From assembly GCA_963677175.2 (NCBI GenBank), contig CAXXES010000006.1:744001-808000 (forward strand): 64,000 nt of DNA, in the 5' to 3' direction. The DNA is from Sunxiuqinia sp963677175 (GTDB lineage: Bacteria; Bacteroidota; Bacteroidia; Bacteroidales; Prolixibacteraceae). Positions 43,025 to 53,013 of the stretch are shown here, piece after piece. How positions within the stretch are numbered: the stretch's first letter is position 1; each line of letters begins with the position of its first letter. A model generated the notes under the pieces. The model was not told where the DNA came from. It worked only from the letters and a program-made list of their open reading frames with translations, and did no database searches. Made by a program: the position numbers and the translations under genes.

Positions 43025-44422
43025 ATGAACAAATCAACACTAAACAATCGCTTCATTCTTGGGATCACGATGGTCTCTGCCATGGGCGGACTGCTTTTTG
43101 GATACGACTGGGTTGTTATTGGTGGGGCCAAACCCTTCTATGAACGCTATTTTGATATTGTATCTTCACCATATCTCCAGGGTTGGGCGATGAGCAGCGC
43201 ATTGATCGGCTGTTTAATTGGAGCACTCTTTTCCGGATACATATCAGAACGTTACGGAAGAAGGCTTCCTTTAATCTTCGCCGCTGCTCTATTCACCATC
43301 TCTGCCATAGGAACAGGTGCGGTCAGTCACTTCACACCATTTATTATTTACCGGCTAATCGGTGGTGTAGGCATTGGCCTGGCATCGGCAATCTCCCCGA
43401 TGTATATTGCAGAAATTTCACCGGCATCAATCCGTGGCCGGCTGGTTTCGATTAACCAATTGACCATTGTGATTGGCATTCTGTCTGCTCAAATAATAAA
43501 TTACCTGATTGCCGACAAGATAAAGCCAGGTGCCACGGATCTTGAAATCATTCAATCATGGAATGGGCAAATGGGCTGGCGATGGATGTTTTGGACGGAA
43601 ACATTCCTGTCAATAAGCTTCTTTCTTTTAGCTTTCTTTATTCCTGAAAGCCCACGATTTTTAGTGAAAAAGGGGAAAGAACAGCAGGCCCTACAGATTC
43701 TCGAGCGCATAGGCGGACGAGACTACGCCGTAGCTGAAGAAGAAAATATTGCAAAAACCTTGAATTCATCCAACTCAAAAGCAGACTGGAGACAACTTCG
43801 ATCAAAAAAGATGCGCCCCCTACTCGTCTTGGGAATCATACTGGCAATATTTCAGCAATGGTGTGGCATCAACGTGATCTTCAACTATGCCGAAGAAATC
43901 TTTACCTCTGCAGGCTATTCCGTTGGGGACATGCTGTTCAATATTGTCATCACAGGAGCTGTCAACCTCATATTTACCTTTCTTGCCATGCGGATGGTTG
44001 ATAGCTGGGGGCGTCGTAAATTGATGCTTTTTGGGTCAGCAGGACTCGCTTTGATATACTTAGCCCTGGGAAGTAGTTATTTCTTTGAATTAGAAGGGAT
44101 GGCTATATTAATATTGGTATTGATAGCAATTGCCACTTACGCCATGACACTGGCTCCAATTACCTGGGTTGTCCTTTCCGAGATATTTCCAAATCGCGTG
44201 CGGGGAGCGGCCATGGCAATCGCCACAACAGCACTTTGGACGGCGAGCTTTGCGCTTACTTACACGTTCCCTATTCTCAACAGTCTTCTGAATGCCAGTG
44301 GAACATTTTGGTTATACGCATTGATCTGCTTTCTCGGCTTTATGTTCATTTTAAAAAGATTACCGGAAACCAAAGGCAAATCTTTGGAAGAAGTAGAAGC
44401 AGCTTTTCAATCGAAAAACTAA
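43025..44422 (+). CDS. MFS sugar porter (sugar:H+ symporter, XylE-like)
   Basis: A 465-residue inner-membrane transporter of the sugar-porter family with 12 predicted TM segments. Signature motifs are GGLLFGYDWVVIGGAKPFYE (TM1), SGYISERYGRRLPLI (loop 2-3), PESPRFLVKKGK (after TM6), QQWCGINVIFNYAEEIF (TM7), DSWGRRKLMLFGSAG and the terminal PETKGKSLEEVEAAF. It probably imports a monosaccharide such as fucose, arabinose, xylose or galactose; specificity is not readable. The DUF5107 gene starts 55 bp downstream, so the two are probably cotranscribed. Confidence 0.92.
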   Translation: MNKSTLNNRFILGITMVSAMGGLLFGYDWVVIGGAKPFYERYFDIVSSPYLQGWAMSSALIGCLIGALFSGYISERYGRRLPLIFAAALFTISAIGTGAVSHFTPFIIYRLIGGVGIGLASAISPMYIAEISPASIRGRLVSINQLTIVIGILSAQIINYLIADKIKPGATDLEIIQSWNGQMGWRWMFWTETFLSISFFLLAFFIPESPRFLVKKGKEQQALQILERIGGRDYAVAEEENIAKTLNSSNSKADWRQLRSKKMRPLLVLGIILAIFQQWCGINVIFNYAEEIFTSAGYSVGDMLFNIVITGAVNLIFTFLAMRMVDSWGRRKLMLFGSAGLALIYLALGSSYFFELEGMAILILVLIAIATYAMTLAPITWVVLSEIFPNRVRGAAMAIATTALWTASFALTYTFPILNSLLNASGTFWLYALICFLGFMFILKRLPETKGKSLEEVEAAFQSKN

Positions 44423-44477
44423 TACAGACAGGCCTGTCTCGATATAATTCAATTCAAAAATTTTATTCATTCTTATT

Positions 44478-47400
44478 ATGACAGTAAAAGCTTGGTATGA
44501 AAAAGTAGTAATTCCAACCTACGGAATTGGCAAACCAGAAAAAAACCCAATGTTTCTGGAGAAACGTGTCTATCAAGGGAGTAGTGGTGTGGTGTATCCC
44601 CATCCGGTTATTGAAAAAATTGAAGATCAAAAGCAAGACGTGGAATGGGACGCCATTTTTCTAGAAAATCAGTATCTGAAAATAATGATCCTACCACAAT
44701 TAGGTGGACGCATTCAAATGGCCTACGACAAAATGAAAAAACGACATTTTGTGTATTATAATCAAGTAATTAAACCCGCCCTGGTTGGTTTAACAGGTCC
44801 ATGGATATCGGGTGGCATCGAATTTAACTGGCCACAACACCATCGGCCATCAACCTATGAGCCAACCGATCACCGGATTGAAAATTATGCCGATGGTAGT
44901 GTAACGGTTTGGTGCAACGAACTGGAGCGTATGTTCCGAACCCGTGGAATGGCAGGGTTTACGTTACATCCTGACAAAGCATATCTTGAAATAAAGGTGA
45001 AACTATACAACCGTACTAATCACCCGCAAACCTTTTTGTGGTGGGCCAATCCAGCCGTTAAAGTGAATGATGATTACCAGTCGATATTCCCGCCTGATGT
45101 AAATGCAGTGTTTGACCACGGGAAACGGGATGTTTCCGAGTTCCCAATTGCAAAAGGGACCTACTACAAAGTTGACTATTCTCCGGGAACGGATATCTCA
45201 CGTTACAAAAACATTCCAGTACCGACCTCCTATATGGCCATTACTTCAGACTACGACTTCGTTGGCGGATATGAAAATGATAGCAAAGGAGGTTTGCTCC
45301 ATGTAGCCAACCACCATATTTCGCCCGGAAAAAAGCAATGGACCTGGGGGCACAGCGACTTTGGGCAAGCATGGGACCGCAATCTGACCGATGAAGATGG
45401 TCCTTATATTGAGTTGATGTGTGGTGTTTATACCGACAACCAGCCCGACTTTTCATGGCTGATGCCGGGAGAGGAGAAGTCTTTTAGCCAGTATTTTATG
45501 CCATACCGTGATTTAGGAGTGGTGAAAAATGCGACAAAAGACGCAATGCTTAACCTGGAAATCAGGGATGGGAAATTGACCATTAAGGTTTACACGACTG
45601 CCGCGTATCCAGCCGGAAAAATCTTGCTTAGCAGCGAAGGAAAACTACTTTTGGACGAAACAGTCGATTTTCATCCGGAAACATCCTATGAAAAGATACT
45701 GGAGCTTCCAGCAGAAGTAAACCCTGAAAAATTAATGATTTCTGTTTTAACTGCGGATGGGAACTGCCTTGTGAAATGGTCGACCGAACCGACAAAAAAG
45801 CGAGAAATACCAGAAGCTGCAAAACCAGCAAAGGCCCCAAAAGAAGTGGACAGCAATGAACAGCTGTACCTCACCGGCTTGCACCTGGAACAGTATCGCC
45901 ACGCCACTTATGATCCTCGCCCCTACTATGAGGAAGCTCTATCACGTGATTCAGGCGATAGCCGATGCAACAATGCGCTTGGACTTTGGTATTTGCGTCG
46001 TGGACAGTTCAAGAAAGCAGTAAAGTATTTTCAAACAGCCATCGAAACACTCACTGACCGAAATCCCAACCCCATTGATGGAGAACCATTCTTCAATTTA
46101 GGACTAACCCAGCGTTACATGGGAGATCCAGATCACGCCTACCAATCGTTCTACAAATCGGTTTGGAACGCTGCCTGGATGGATAGTGGCTACTTCCAGA
46201 TTGCCCGGATTGAAACACTAAACAAAAAGTGGGAATCTGCCCTTGAAGTCATTGATCGTTCATTGGTACGCAACTGGCACAATCACAAAGGACGCCAATT
46301 AAAAGTGAGCATACTTCGCAAATTGAATCGAAAGGAAGAGGCCATTGCGTTGTGCAATGAATCGTTGAAACTGGATCAGTTTAACTTCAGTTTGTATTTC
46401 GAAAAGTACATAATTAATGACGATGTTGATGCATTGACTGAAATGAAGAAATTGATCCGTAAGAATATTCATAATTACATTGAATTTGCACTGGATTATG
46501 CTTACGCCGGCTTATATGAAGAAGCAGTTCAACTGATTAATCTTGGTATTGATGAGCAGGAAGGCGGCAACATTTATCCTATGGCCATGTATTATAAAGC
46601 CTGGTTCTTGTCTCAGTCAGGAAAAGAAACCGAAGCAAATGCAACTTTGGCGGAGGCTTTGGAGTTATGTCCCGATTATTGTTTTCCAAATCAGTCTGAG
46701 GCTGTTGTAACCCTTCAATGGGCTACCAATCAGAATCCGAACGATTACAAAGCGCTTTACTATCTGGGGAATTTCTGGTATGCTTTCAAAAACTTTGATG
46801 AAGCAGTCACATGCTGGGAGAAATCTGTCTCTATCAATTCGAACTTCCCAACTACACACCGCAATCTTTCGCTGGCCTATTTCAACAAACAGGGCAATAC
46901 AGAAAAAGCATTGGCTTCGCTTGAAAAGGCTTTTGAGCTAGATAAAAATGACGCCAGAGTCTTGATGGAGCTGGATCAACTATACAAACGGCTAAATCAT
47001 GCACCCAAAGAAAGACTGAAAAAACTTCAACAGTACCGATCTCTTTGTGATGAACGTGATGATCTCTTTTTGGAGCTTGCTATGCTATACAACATCTTGG
47101 GTGAATATGAAAAAGCTTTTGAATTAATCATGTCACGTCAATTTCATCCATGGGAAGGAGGAGAAGGGAAAATAACTGGCCAGTATGTTTTCAGTTTGAC
47201 AGAGATGGCTAAAAAAGCAATTGAAAATGCCGAATTAAAAAAAGCTGAGGAGTTACTATTAGGTGCTCGTAAATATCCCATAAACCTGGGCGAAGGAAAA
47301 CTTTATGGCGCACAGGAAAATGAATTATTGTATTGGTTAGGCGTAGCCTGCGAAGGAATGAATGACGCCCCAACAGCAATAGCCGTTTTTACGGAAGCTT

Positions 47401-47765
47401 CGCGAGGATTGAGTGAAGTGTCAGCCGCAATGTTCTATAACGACCAGCAGCCTGACACAATTTTCTATCAAGGTCTCGCTCTGCAAAAGTTAGGGAAACA
47501 GGCTGATGCTAACCAGTGCTTTGACATGCTTATAGATTTCGGGATGGAGCATTTAAATGACGAAGTGAAGATCGATTATTTCGCCGTTTCGCTTCCTGAT
47601 CTGTTAATTTGGGAAGATGACCTAAAACTGCGCAATTACCAACTTTGCCAATACTTGATCGGATTAGGGAACTTGGGCAGAGCCAACAAAGAAAAGGCTT
47701 GGGCTGCGTTTAACGAGGTTTTGAAAATTGACCAAACACACCAAGGCGCATTAAAATTTGTTTAG
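44478..47765 (+). CDS. DUF5107 protein with long C-terminal TPR array
   Basis: A 1,095-residue cytoplasmic protein (no signal peptide). Residues ~1-330 form the DUF5107 domain, a galactose-mutarotase/super-sandwich-like fold (ILPQLGGRIQMAYDKMKKRHFVYYNQ; ISGGIEFNWPQHHRPSTYEP). After a linker rich in Lys and Ala (~435-455), the rest is tetratricopeptide repeats (NALGLWYLRRGQFKKAVKYFQTAIE; ALYYLGNFWYAFKNFDEAVTCWEKSVSIN; NLSLAYFNKQGNTEKALASLEKAFEL). The mutarotase-like domain next to a porter suggests processing of an imported sugar, but no activity is established. It ends just before a strong terminator. Confidence 0.85.
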   Translation: MTVKAWYEKVVIPTYGIGKPEKNPMFLEKRVYQGSSGVVYPHPVIEKIEDQKQDVEWDAIFLENQYLKIMILPQLGGRIQMAYDKMKKRHFVYYNQVIKPALVGLTGPWISGGIEFNWPQHHRPSTYEPTDHRIENYADGSVTVWCNELERMFRTRGMAGFTLHPDKAYLEIKVKLYNRTNHPQTFLWWANPAVKVNDDYQSIFPPDVNAVFDHGKRDVSEFPIAKGTYYKVDYSPGTDISRYKNIPVPTSYMAITSDYDFVGGYENDSKGGLLHVANHHISPGKKQWTWGHSDFGQAWDRNLTDEDGPYIELMCGVYTDNQPDFSWLMPGEEKSFSQYFMPYRDLGVVKNATKDAMLNLEIRDGKLTIKVYTTAAYPAGKILLSSEGKLLLDETVDFHPETSYEKILELPAEVNPEKLMISVLTADGNCLVKWSTEPTKKREIPEAAKPAKAPKEVDSNEQLYLTGLHLEQYRHATYDPRPYYEEALSRDSGDSRCNNALGLWYLRRGQFKKAVKYFQTAIETLTDRNPNPIDGEPFFNLGLTQRYMGDPDHAYQSFYKSVWNAAWMDSGYFQIARIETLNKKWESALEVIDRSLVRNWHNHKGRQLKVSILRKLNRKEEAIALCNESLKLDQFNFSLYFEKYIINDDVDALTEMKKLIRKNIHNYIEFALDYAYAGLYEEAVQLINLGIDEQEGGNIYPMAMYYKAWFLSQSGKETEANATLAEALELCPDYCFPNQSEAVVTLQWATNQNPNDYKALYYLGNFWYAFKNFDEAVTCWEKSVSINSNFPTTHRNLSLAYFNKQGNTEKALASLEKAFELDKNDARVLMELDQLYKRLNHAPKERLKKLQQYRSLCDERDDLFLELAMLYNILGEYEKAFELIMSRQFHPWEGGEGKITGQYVFSLTEMAKKAIENAELKKAEELLLGARKYPINLGEGKLYGAQENELLYWLGVACEGMNDAPTAIAVFTEASRGLSEVSAAMFYNDQQPDTIFYQGLALQKLGKQADANQCFDMLIDFGMEHLNDEVKIDYFAVSLPDLLIWEDDLKLRNYQLCQYLIGLGNLGRANKEKAWAAFNEVLKIDQTHQGALKFV

Positions 47766-47778
47766 TACTCTCCAGATT

Positions 47779-47816
47779 ACCATCAGATGCACATTCCTGC
47801 ATTTGATGGTTTTACT
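47779..47816 (+). terminator. Intrinsic terminator after the DUF5107 gene
   Basis: ACCATCAGATGCA and TGCATTTGATGGT form a 13-bp stem with one mismatch and a short loop (47,779-47,810), followed by TTTTAC. It lies 14 bp after the stop codon. The rest of the gap to 47,981 shows nothing beyond probable IS4 end sequence. Confidence 0.75.
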
Positions 47817-47981
47817 TTCCTCTAAATCAAACACACGCTAAGGAATTCAACACAAATAATTTAGACATCTACAACGAATCACCATTCACCAATATTAAAC
47901 CTAAGAACTATACAGCAGTCAGTTTTTTTTTATTTTTGCGTCTTCAAAGTTACAATAGTTCGTTCAAAAAGTGATTTATAA

Positions 47982-49211
47982 TTAAGCGGCCATCGTGCCG
48001 AAAGACAATAGTTCATTGACATGTTGACGATTTTTGATTGAGTTCGGGTTAATGGCGAACAGGCGGAAAAATCGCGACAACAACAACGTATTGTGAAACA
48101 ATATCTTGTAAGTTGCCATCGAGAATGGGTTTTCCCGGGTTTGCGGGTTGCTCAGTTGCATGATCTTGGCAATATTTACAGTTGTCAATGCGGTATTGAA
48201 ATGAAAGTTGAGCTTATTTCCACTTCTTGCCTGCGAGTTTTCAAGCCCTGCGGATTGCTTGGCATCCCTGAATCCAAATTCGATTTGGAACCGGGTGTGA
48301 TAAATATCGATTACATCAATTGGGGCTTGCAGGATATCGGTTGAAAACAAAAGACGATAAGTTGTTTTTCCTTTTATCAGGAACTGTTCGACAACCAGTA
48401 AAATGTTTCGGCCAAGAGCCTTTGAATATACAATACCTGAGTATGCTATTATTCCTTTGTTGTTTTCAATCAGGGTGAAGTGTTCTGGATCTAAATTGGT
48501 AGGATCAACTTTTCCCCCATATTTTGCTGGCCTACCTCTTTTGCCGGTTTTTGGTTGTGTGGAAAGGTATGATAAGTCTGCATCGTCCCGAAGCTTGCTG
48601 ACCAAATGTAGGGAGCATCCCAGAATCTTTTCGACAAAGTTTTTCTTGGAGAAATAGGCATCTGCAACAACATAGTTGGTAATTGATAATATCTGTTCCA
48701 TGTAGTTCTTGATAACCCCGGCATACCAATCGATTAACGACAGGTCGTTATCCTGAAGACAGTTTGTCGGAGGCGTTTGTACAGCATCCAAATGAAAACT
48801 TAACCGGGTGTCTGCATCGATTACCGAAAGTCCAAGGATTTCAATCCCCCGAAGTGCCCTGCCAGCACAACCCGACCAAAAGTATCCAATACCAGGGGTT
48901 TTCTTGCCTGATTTATGAATGAAGCTTGGATCGAAGGCAACAGCGGTGCGACTGCCAATCCAAGGCATTGATAGGGCTTTATTAAAGCCAAAGAAGTCAA
49001 ACCCTTGCTCGAACTGGCGGCGGAAACGTTGTTCGCCAAAACGGCTGTAACGGCCTAACTGGAGAAAGTTAATCCGTGAAGGGATACTCAGGTATAGCAT
49101 GAAAATCTCAATCATAAAATCCCGTCTGCATTTATTGAGCTTTATTTTAGAAACAGATAAAGCATCAAGAACAATTTTTGAATAAATAACATAAATCACA
49201 GGGGTGGCCAT
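47982..49211 (-). CDS. IS4-family transposase
   Basis: A 409-residue DDE transposase with the IS4 signature Y-x2-R-x3-E-x6-K spelled out as YHTRFQIEFGFRDAK (Tyr304, Arg307, Glu311, Lys318). The first two acidic residues fit AFDPSFIHKSGK (Asp94) and VVADAYF (Asp184). The frame is intact and catalytically complete. IS ends were not resolved by eye. It sits where the 3' end of the GH36 alpha-galactosidase gene should be. Confidence 0.9.
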   Translation of the reverse strand: MATPVIYVIYSKIVLDALSVSKIKLNKCRRDFMIEIFMLYLSIPSRINFLQLGRYSRFGEQRFRRQFEQGFDFFGFNKALSMPWIGSRTAVAFDPSFIHKSGKKTPGIGYFWSGCAGRALRGIEILGLSVIDADTRLSFHLDAVQTPPTNCLQDNDLSLIDWYAGVIKNYMEQILSITNYVVADAYFSKKNFVEKILGCSLHLVSKLRDDADLSYLSTQPKTGKRGRPAKYGGKVDPTNLDPEHFTLIENNKGIIAYSGIVYSKALGRNILLVVEQFLIKGKTTYRLLFSTDILQAPIDVIDIYHTRFQIEFGFRDAKQSAGLENSQARSGNKLNFHFNTALTTVNIAKIMQLSNPQTRENPFSMATYKILFHNTLLLSRFFRLFAINPNSIKNRQHVNELLSFGTMAA

Positions 49212-49281
49212 AATTAAAGTAATTAACTGGTAATTAATACTTTAAATATACAAATCCCTGCGGTTTTAACCTAATAAACAA

Positions 49282-49730
49282 TCAGTTATTTCGCTGTAAG
49301 TCAGATAAATAACTAAGTTTTAAACGAAGTGTTGTATGGATAGCCGTTTGGCAAAACTTTAAGTCATTTTCGGGCAAGTGATCTACAACGATATCAAATC
49401 CTAATTTCCCCATCATGGCAACATCCACCCGGAATTTGATCGGTTGTTTGCCCCAATCGGTTACGTGACACGACATACTGATGGACGGATAGAAATACGA
49501 ATATTCCCACTGCATAAAGATGCGCTCCATTGGATCGGTATTATCACTTGGCCAAAATTCAGTAAAGTGTTGAAGTGCGCCGTAGTCAATACGACCGCCA
49601 CCACCGGAACACAGCATCATTGGTACGGTCGGGTATTTGGTACGAATACGTTTTAATACAGAGTAAAGTCCCTGAACATAATCAACATAAAGATGAGATT
49701 GATTGGAAAGATGAGCAGAATAAGCCTTCC
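49282..49730 (-). pseudogene. GH36 alpha-galactosidase, C-terminal fragment (3' end lost)
   Basis: The fragment resumes GH36 sequence at AYSAHLSNQSHLYVDYVQ and continues with PTVPMMLCSGGGGRIDYGAL, FWPSDNTDPMER (acid/base Asp in SDNTD) and HVTDWGKQPIKFRVDVAMMGKLGFD. It then degenerates after ENDLKFCQTAI and stops at 49,282. The normal C-terminal beta domain (roughly 100 residues) is missing, replaced by the IS4 flank. It is the continuation of the 52,841-51,345 fragment; the IS110 element separates them. Confidence 0.88.
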
Positions 49731-49759
49731 GACTAACGTCAAGCTTACAGTGCACATAA

Positions 49760-51115
49760 TCAGCTATTTGAAAATCCGAGTTGCTCGGGTTGAATTTCAA
49801 ACTTAGTGATTTGTTTTTTTAATCTCTTCACCAAACCCAGTCTTCTTTTTTCATCCAAAAAAATGTATTGGGTTGGAGGATTATAGTTTTGCCCCTTTAC
49901 AACCATGCTCCAAATTATAATTGCAAGTTTTCTGGCAGTTGCATTAATGGCAGTTGGTCGTCCTTTTTTATAGTTGATCCTTCTAAAGAAATCTGAAAGA
50001 TGCCCTTCTTTTTGGTTGCCAATTGCATTGGCGGCATTGCGTAAGGCAATTTTCAATCTGCTGCTGCCTTTAGGTATGTGGTGGCTCAATACCTTTCCAC
50101 CGCTAATTTTGTTATTAGGAGCCAACCTGAGCCATGCTGTAAATTGTTTCCCTGAAGGAAATTTTTTTATTCCTTCCATTCCTATTTCACTAATTAACGC
50201 CATTATTGTTGCATCATTAACACCTTCAATATCCATAAGATCGACCCCTTCAAAATACTTGTAAGAGATTTGGTTCATATCAGTACCTCTAATGGTATTT
50301 TTATTTTTTCGTTTATAGGATTTTTTGCTGGCAACATGCTGCTTTTTATTGTCGTCTTTGTCGATAATATCTTCGAGTAGTTTTTTTATTTGTGCATCGA
50401 CCTCATCTATTTGTTTTTGGATATGCAAATATGTTTCCCATTCTTGCTTGAGAGCAAACAAGTAATCAGCCCTTCCGTTGTACTGTAGCGCTTTGGCTAT
50501 CTCTTCTTCCGGTTTTCGACAATTGTAATGACGGAACTGTGCAAGGTTTTTCCCACTTGTTTCTCCTGCAATAAAAGCGGTTATGATTTTTGTTCCTGTC
50601 AAACCAACAACATCGTTGACAACAACATCCAATCTCATATTCATTAACCGAAGGTATTTCTGAACTTTTAAAACTGTTTGTCCGGTTTGTTTTATCAGGT
50701 TCTGTCGGTGCCTTGAATAAGTCCTGATTATTTCAGTGGTACTATCAGGAAGAAAACTATGGCTCAGTAATCCTAAACAGTGTAGTTTTTGTATCCATTG
50801 GCAATCTTTAATATCTGTCTTTTTTCCTTTCACATTTTTGGTTTGTCTGCCATTAACCAGTATCACTTCAAAACCTGCGGCTGTTAAGGCACTAAATAAA
50901 GTTTGCCAATAGGTTCCGGTACTTTCCATGGCGATTGAAGTAATTCCATTATCAGATAACCAACCACAGAGAGCCCGATGGTCTTCACTATAAACACCAA
51001 ATTCTCTAATGTCTTCTGCATCCTGGCCTATGGCAACCCAGTGGCTTTTACTTCCTACATCAATCCCTGCAGCATTGGGATTGACAACTTCTAAACTCAT
51101 TTGCTTTTTTCCCAT
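49760..51115 (-). CDS. IS110-family DEDD transposase/recombinase
   Basis: A 451-residue bridge-RNA-type recombinase. The RuvC-like DEDD residues are in AAGIDVGSKSH (Asp19), IAMESTGTYW (Glu64) and KKTDIKDCQW (Asp101, Asp104). The C-terminal transposase_20 domain shows MDIEGVNDATIMALISEIG and WLRLAPNN, with the Ser-containing block GSSRLKIALRNAA. A Lys-rich insert (~250-275) lies between the coiled coil and C-terminal domain. The frame is intact. The long non-coding region lies upstream of the gene, as in the IS110 group proper rather than IS1111. Confidence 0.92.
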   Translation of the reverse strand: MGKKQMSLEVVNPNAAGIDVGSKSHWVAIGQDAEDIREFGVYSEDHRALCGWLSDNGITSIAMESTGTYWQTLFSALTAAGFEVILVNGRQTKNVKGKKTDIKDCQWIQKLHCLGLLSHSFLPDSTTEIIRTYSRHRQNLIKQTGQTVLKVQKYLRLMNMRLDVVVNDVVGLTGTKIITAFIAGETSGKNLAQFRHYNCRKPEEEIAKALQYNGRADYLFALKQEWETYLHIQKQIDEVDAQIKKLLEDIIDKDDNKKQHVASKKSYKRKNKNTIRGTDMNQISYKYFEGVDLMDIEGVNDATIMALISEIGMEGIKKFPSGKQFTAWLRLAPNNKISGGKVLSHHIPKGSSRLKIALRNAANAIGNQKEGHLSDFFRRINYKKGRPTAINATARKLAIIIWSMVVKGQNYNPPTQYIFLDEKRRLGLVKRLKKQITKFEIQPEQLGFSNS

Positions 51116-51380
51116 ATCTTAAATGTTTAAAATGTAAAAAGCTCCATGGAATGTAACTCTTAAACTTTGAAAATATTCCGATCGGGATCCCCGCCTATGG
51201 TGGGGGCACCATTAAACTCTAACCCAAGTCAGTAAAAAAATGGATCACTGACTTTTTACATTCTGACCTTGATTGCGCCCGGGTTTTTTAAACACCATTG
51301 CTAAAACCGGCCTTCACTCGGAGCTCAACACTAAGGTAAGTACGTTAGCAGAAAAACTCAACTGTTTTACGACCAGTAGG
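51116..51380 (-). ncRNA. Candidate bridge-RNA region of the IS110 element
   Basis: This 265-bp non-coding left end precedes the transposase. It contains strong stem-loops: CCCCGCC-tat-GGTGGGG (51,189-51,205) and GTCAGT...ACTGAC (51,228-51,252). IS110 elements are known to encode a structured bridge RNA in this position. Its exact ends and its target- and donor-binding loops cannot be defined by eye. Confidence 0.35.
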
Positions 51381-52841
51381 AGGATTGTAGATAACGGCGT
51401 TGCAATCCCACTTAAGGTAAGCCAGATCTGGATTTTTAGTGAATAAACCATCAACTACACCAAACACAAAATCCTGAACTTTAGGATTTGCCAGGTCAAG
51501 TACCAATTGATTACGGAAATAATATTCGTCCCGTTTCGGTTGTCGAATCACCCAGTCCGGATGTTTCTCATACAGTTCACTTTTCGGATTGACCATTTCC
51601 GGTTCAATCCAAATCCCGAATTTTACATCATTTTTCGCTGCTTCTTCTACTAAATAGCCAATGCCTTCGGGCAATTTATTGGTATTTTCCTGCCAGTCGC
51701 CCAGCCCTGCATTATCACCATTACGAGGATATTTATTGCCAAACCAGCCGTCATCAAGCAAGAATAAATCAACCCCAAGTTCATTTGTGTTTTTCAGAAG
51801 ATCTGCTAGTTTCTGTTCGTTAAAATCGAAATAAGTAGCCTCCCAATTATTTAACAAAGTCAGGCGGGTTCCTTTACCATCTAACAATTTGTATGTTCTG
51901 GCCCAATTGTGGAGATTTCTGCTGGCTTCTCCCTTCCCATTGAAAGATAACGTATGCAAAAATGCTGGAGTTTCGAATTTTTCTCCAGATTTCAATGAAT
52001 AGTCGGATGCATAGTTGTTTATACCTGCAATGATGCGAAGATTGTTTTGCTGATCTAATTCCAGATCGACTTTGAAATTACCGCTCCACTCCAGCGTTCC
52101 AAACATTACAGCGCCGGTTTCCTCCGTTGCTGGGCTATCTAATGCAACCATAAATGACGATGGTTGAAACAGATTAGCCCTGGCTCCAAGCTTACTGTCG
52201 AGTGTTTTAATGCCATGCGTCAACTGTTCAACCTCAGGTTGCATTTCCTTCGCCCAGTCTCCATGAAAATGCGTCAGCCAGTATTTTTCTGCCTTCAGCG
52301 ATAAATTTGCTGACGCATATTTATGAAGTATCACCTCTCCTTTTTCTTGGTGACTAATTTCGCTCCATTGCTCTATCAAATCTTCGTTGTAGAATATTTT
52401 GTATTGAAGGGTCACCTCAAACGGATATACCGGATCTTTCAGCCGAATCGATGTCAACGAAATATTATCGTCCAGTTGCTTAGATGAAGAATCAACCACT
52501 CTTAAATCAAGTGAATTATTTCCATCAGAATGGGTAACTGAAATGGCAGGCTCAACAAGATTTCGTGATCCCGACGTAGTGTAAGCCGAGGTCAATAATC
52601 CTGTATAATCCGAGTTTTTGTATTGAGCCGAAACCTGGCTATAATCTTCTCTTCGTTTCAGTTTCTTCCCGTAATAGATTACATTCAGATCATTATTGGA
52701 TTCAACTTTCAATACCAAGGCATTATTCCTGGTCTCCAAGGGAATAATTTTCTGCGAACTACCAACCTTGGCTGTCACAACTATACATACTGTTAATAGG
52801 ATAAGAAACAGAGCCGGCCTGAATAAAAAATTTGTTTTCAT
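51345..52841 (-). pseudogene. GH36 alpha-galactosidase, N-terminal fragment
   Basis: The ATG at 52,841 opens a signal peptide (MKTNFLFRPALFLILLTVCI...). The fragment contains the GH36 N-terminal super-sandwich and most of the barrel: LLNNWEATYFDFNEQKL, LFLLDDGWFG, FGIWIEPEMVNP and the nucleophile strand YLKWDCNAVIYN (Asp ~481). Sequence after VIYN (PPTGRKTVEFFC) belongs to the IS110 end. The nucleophile and the acid/base residue are thus on separate ORFs, so no active enzyme is expected. It is the last gene of the SusCD operon, 143 bp or more after GH95. Confidence 0.9.
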
Positions 52842-53013
52842 GTTCTTTAAATGAGATACTATAATTGGCAAACCATCGCCATATGGTATGATATTATCAA
52901 TCCGTTTTCAGGAAAGCTTCCAATCCCGCCAAGGGCTATAACATATGAACGCCCCAAGCGGAGATTGGACTTAAAACCACATGAATCAGATTTGATCTTT
53001 AATTACACTTTTG

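Larger units (their letters stand above)
49727..51380 (-). mobile_element. IS110-family element inserted in the GH36 gene
   Basis: The GH36 protein sequence breaks after ...CNAVIYN (codon at ~51,381) and resumes at AYSAHL (~49,726), so the inserted segment is about 1.65 kb. It contains one transposase gene, a 33-bp 3' non-coding end and a ~265-bp 5' non-coding end. Sub-terminal inverted CTAACGT/ACGTTAG copies lie at 49,733-49,739 and 51,342-51,348. No target duplication is evident, as expected for IS110. Confidence 0.8.

Noticed and set aside
47880..49300. Attempt to define IS4 terminal inverted repeats and a target duplication
   Set aside because: Candidate sequences at ~47,900 and ~49,330 resemble each other only weakly by eye; a computed alignment is needed.
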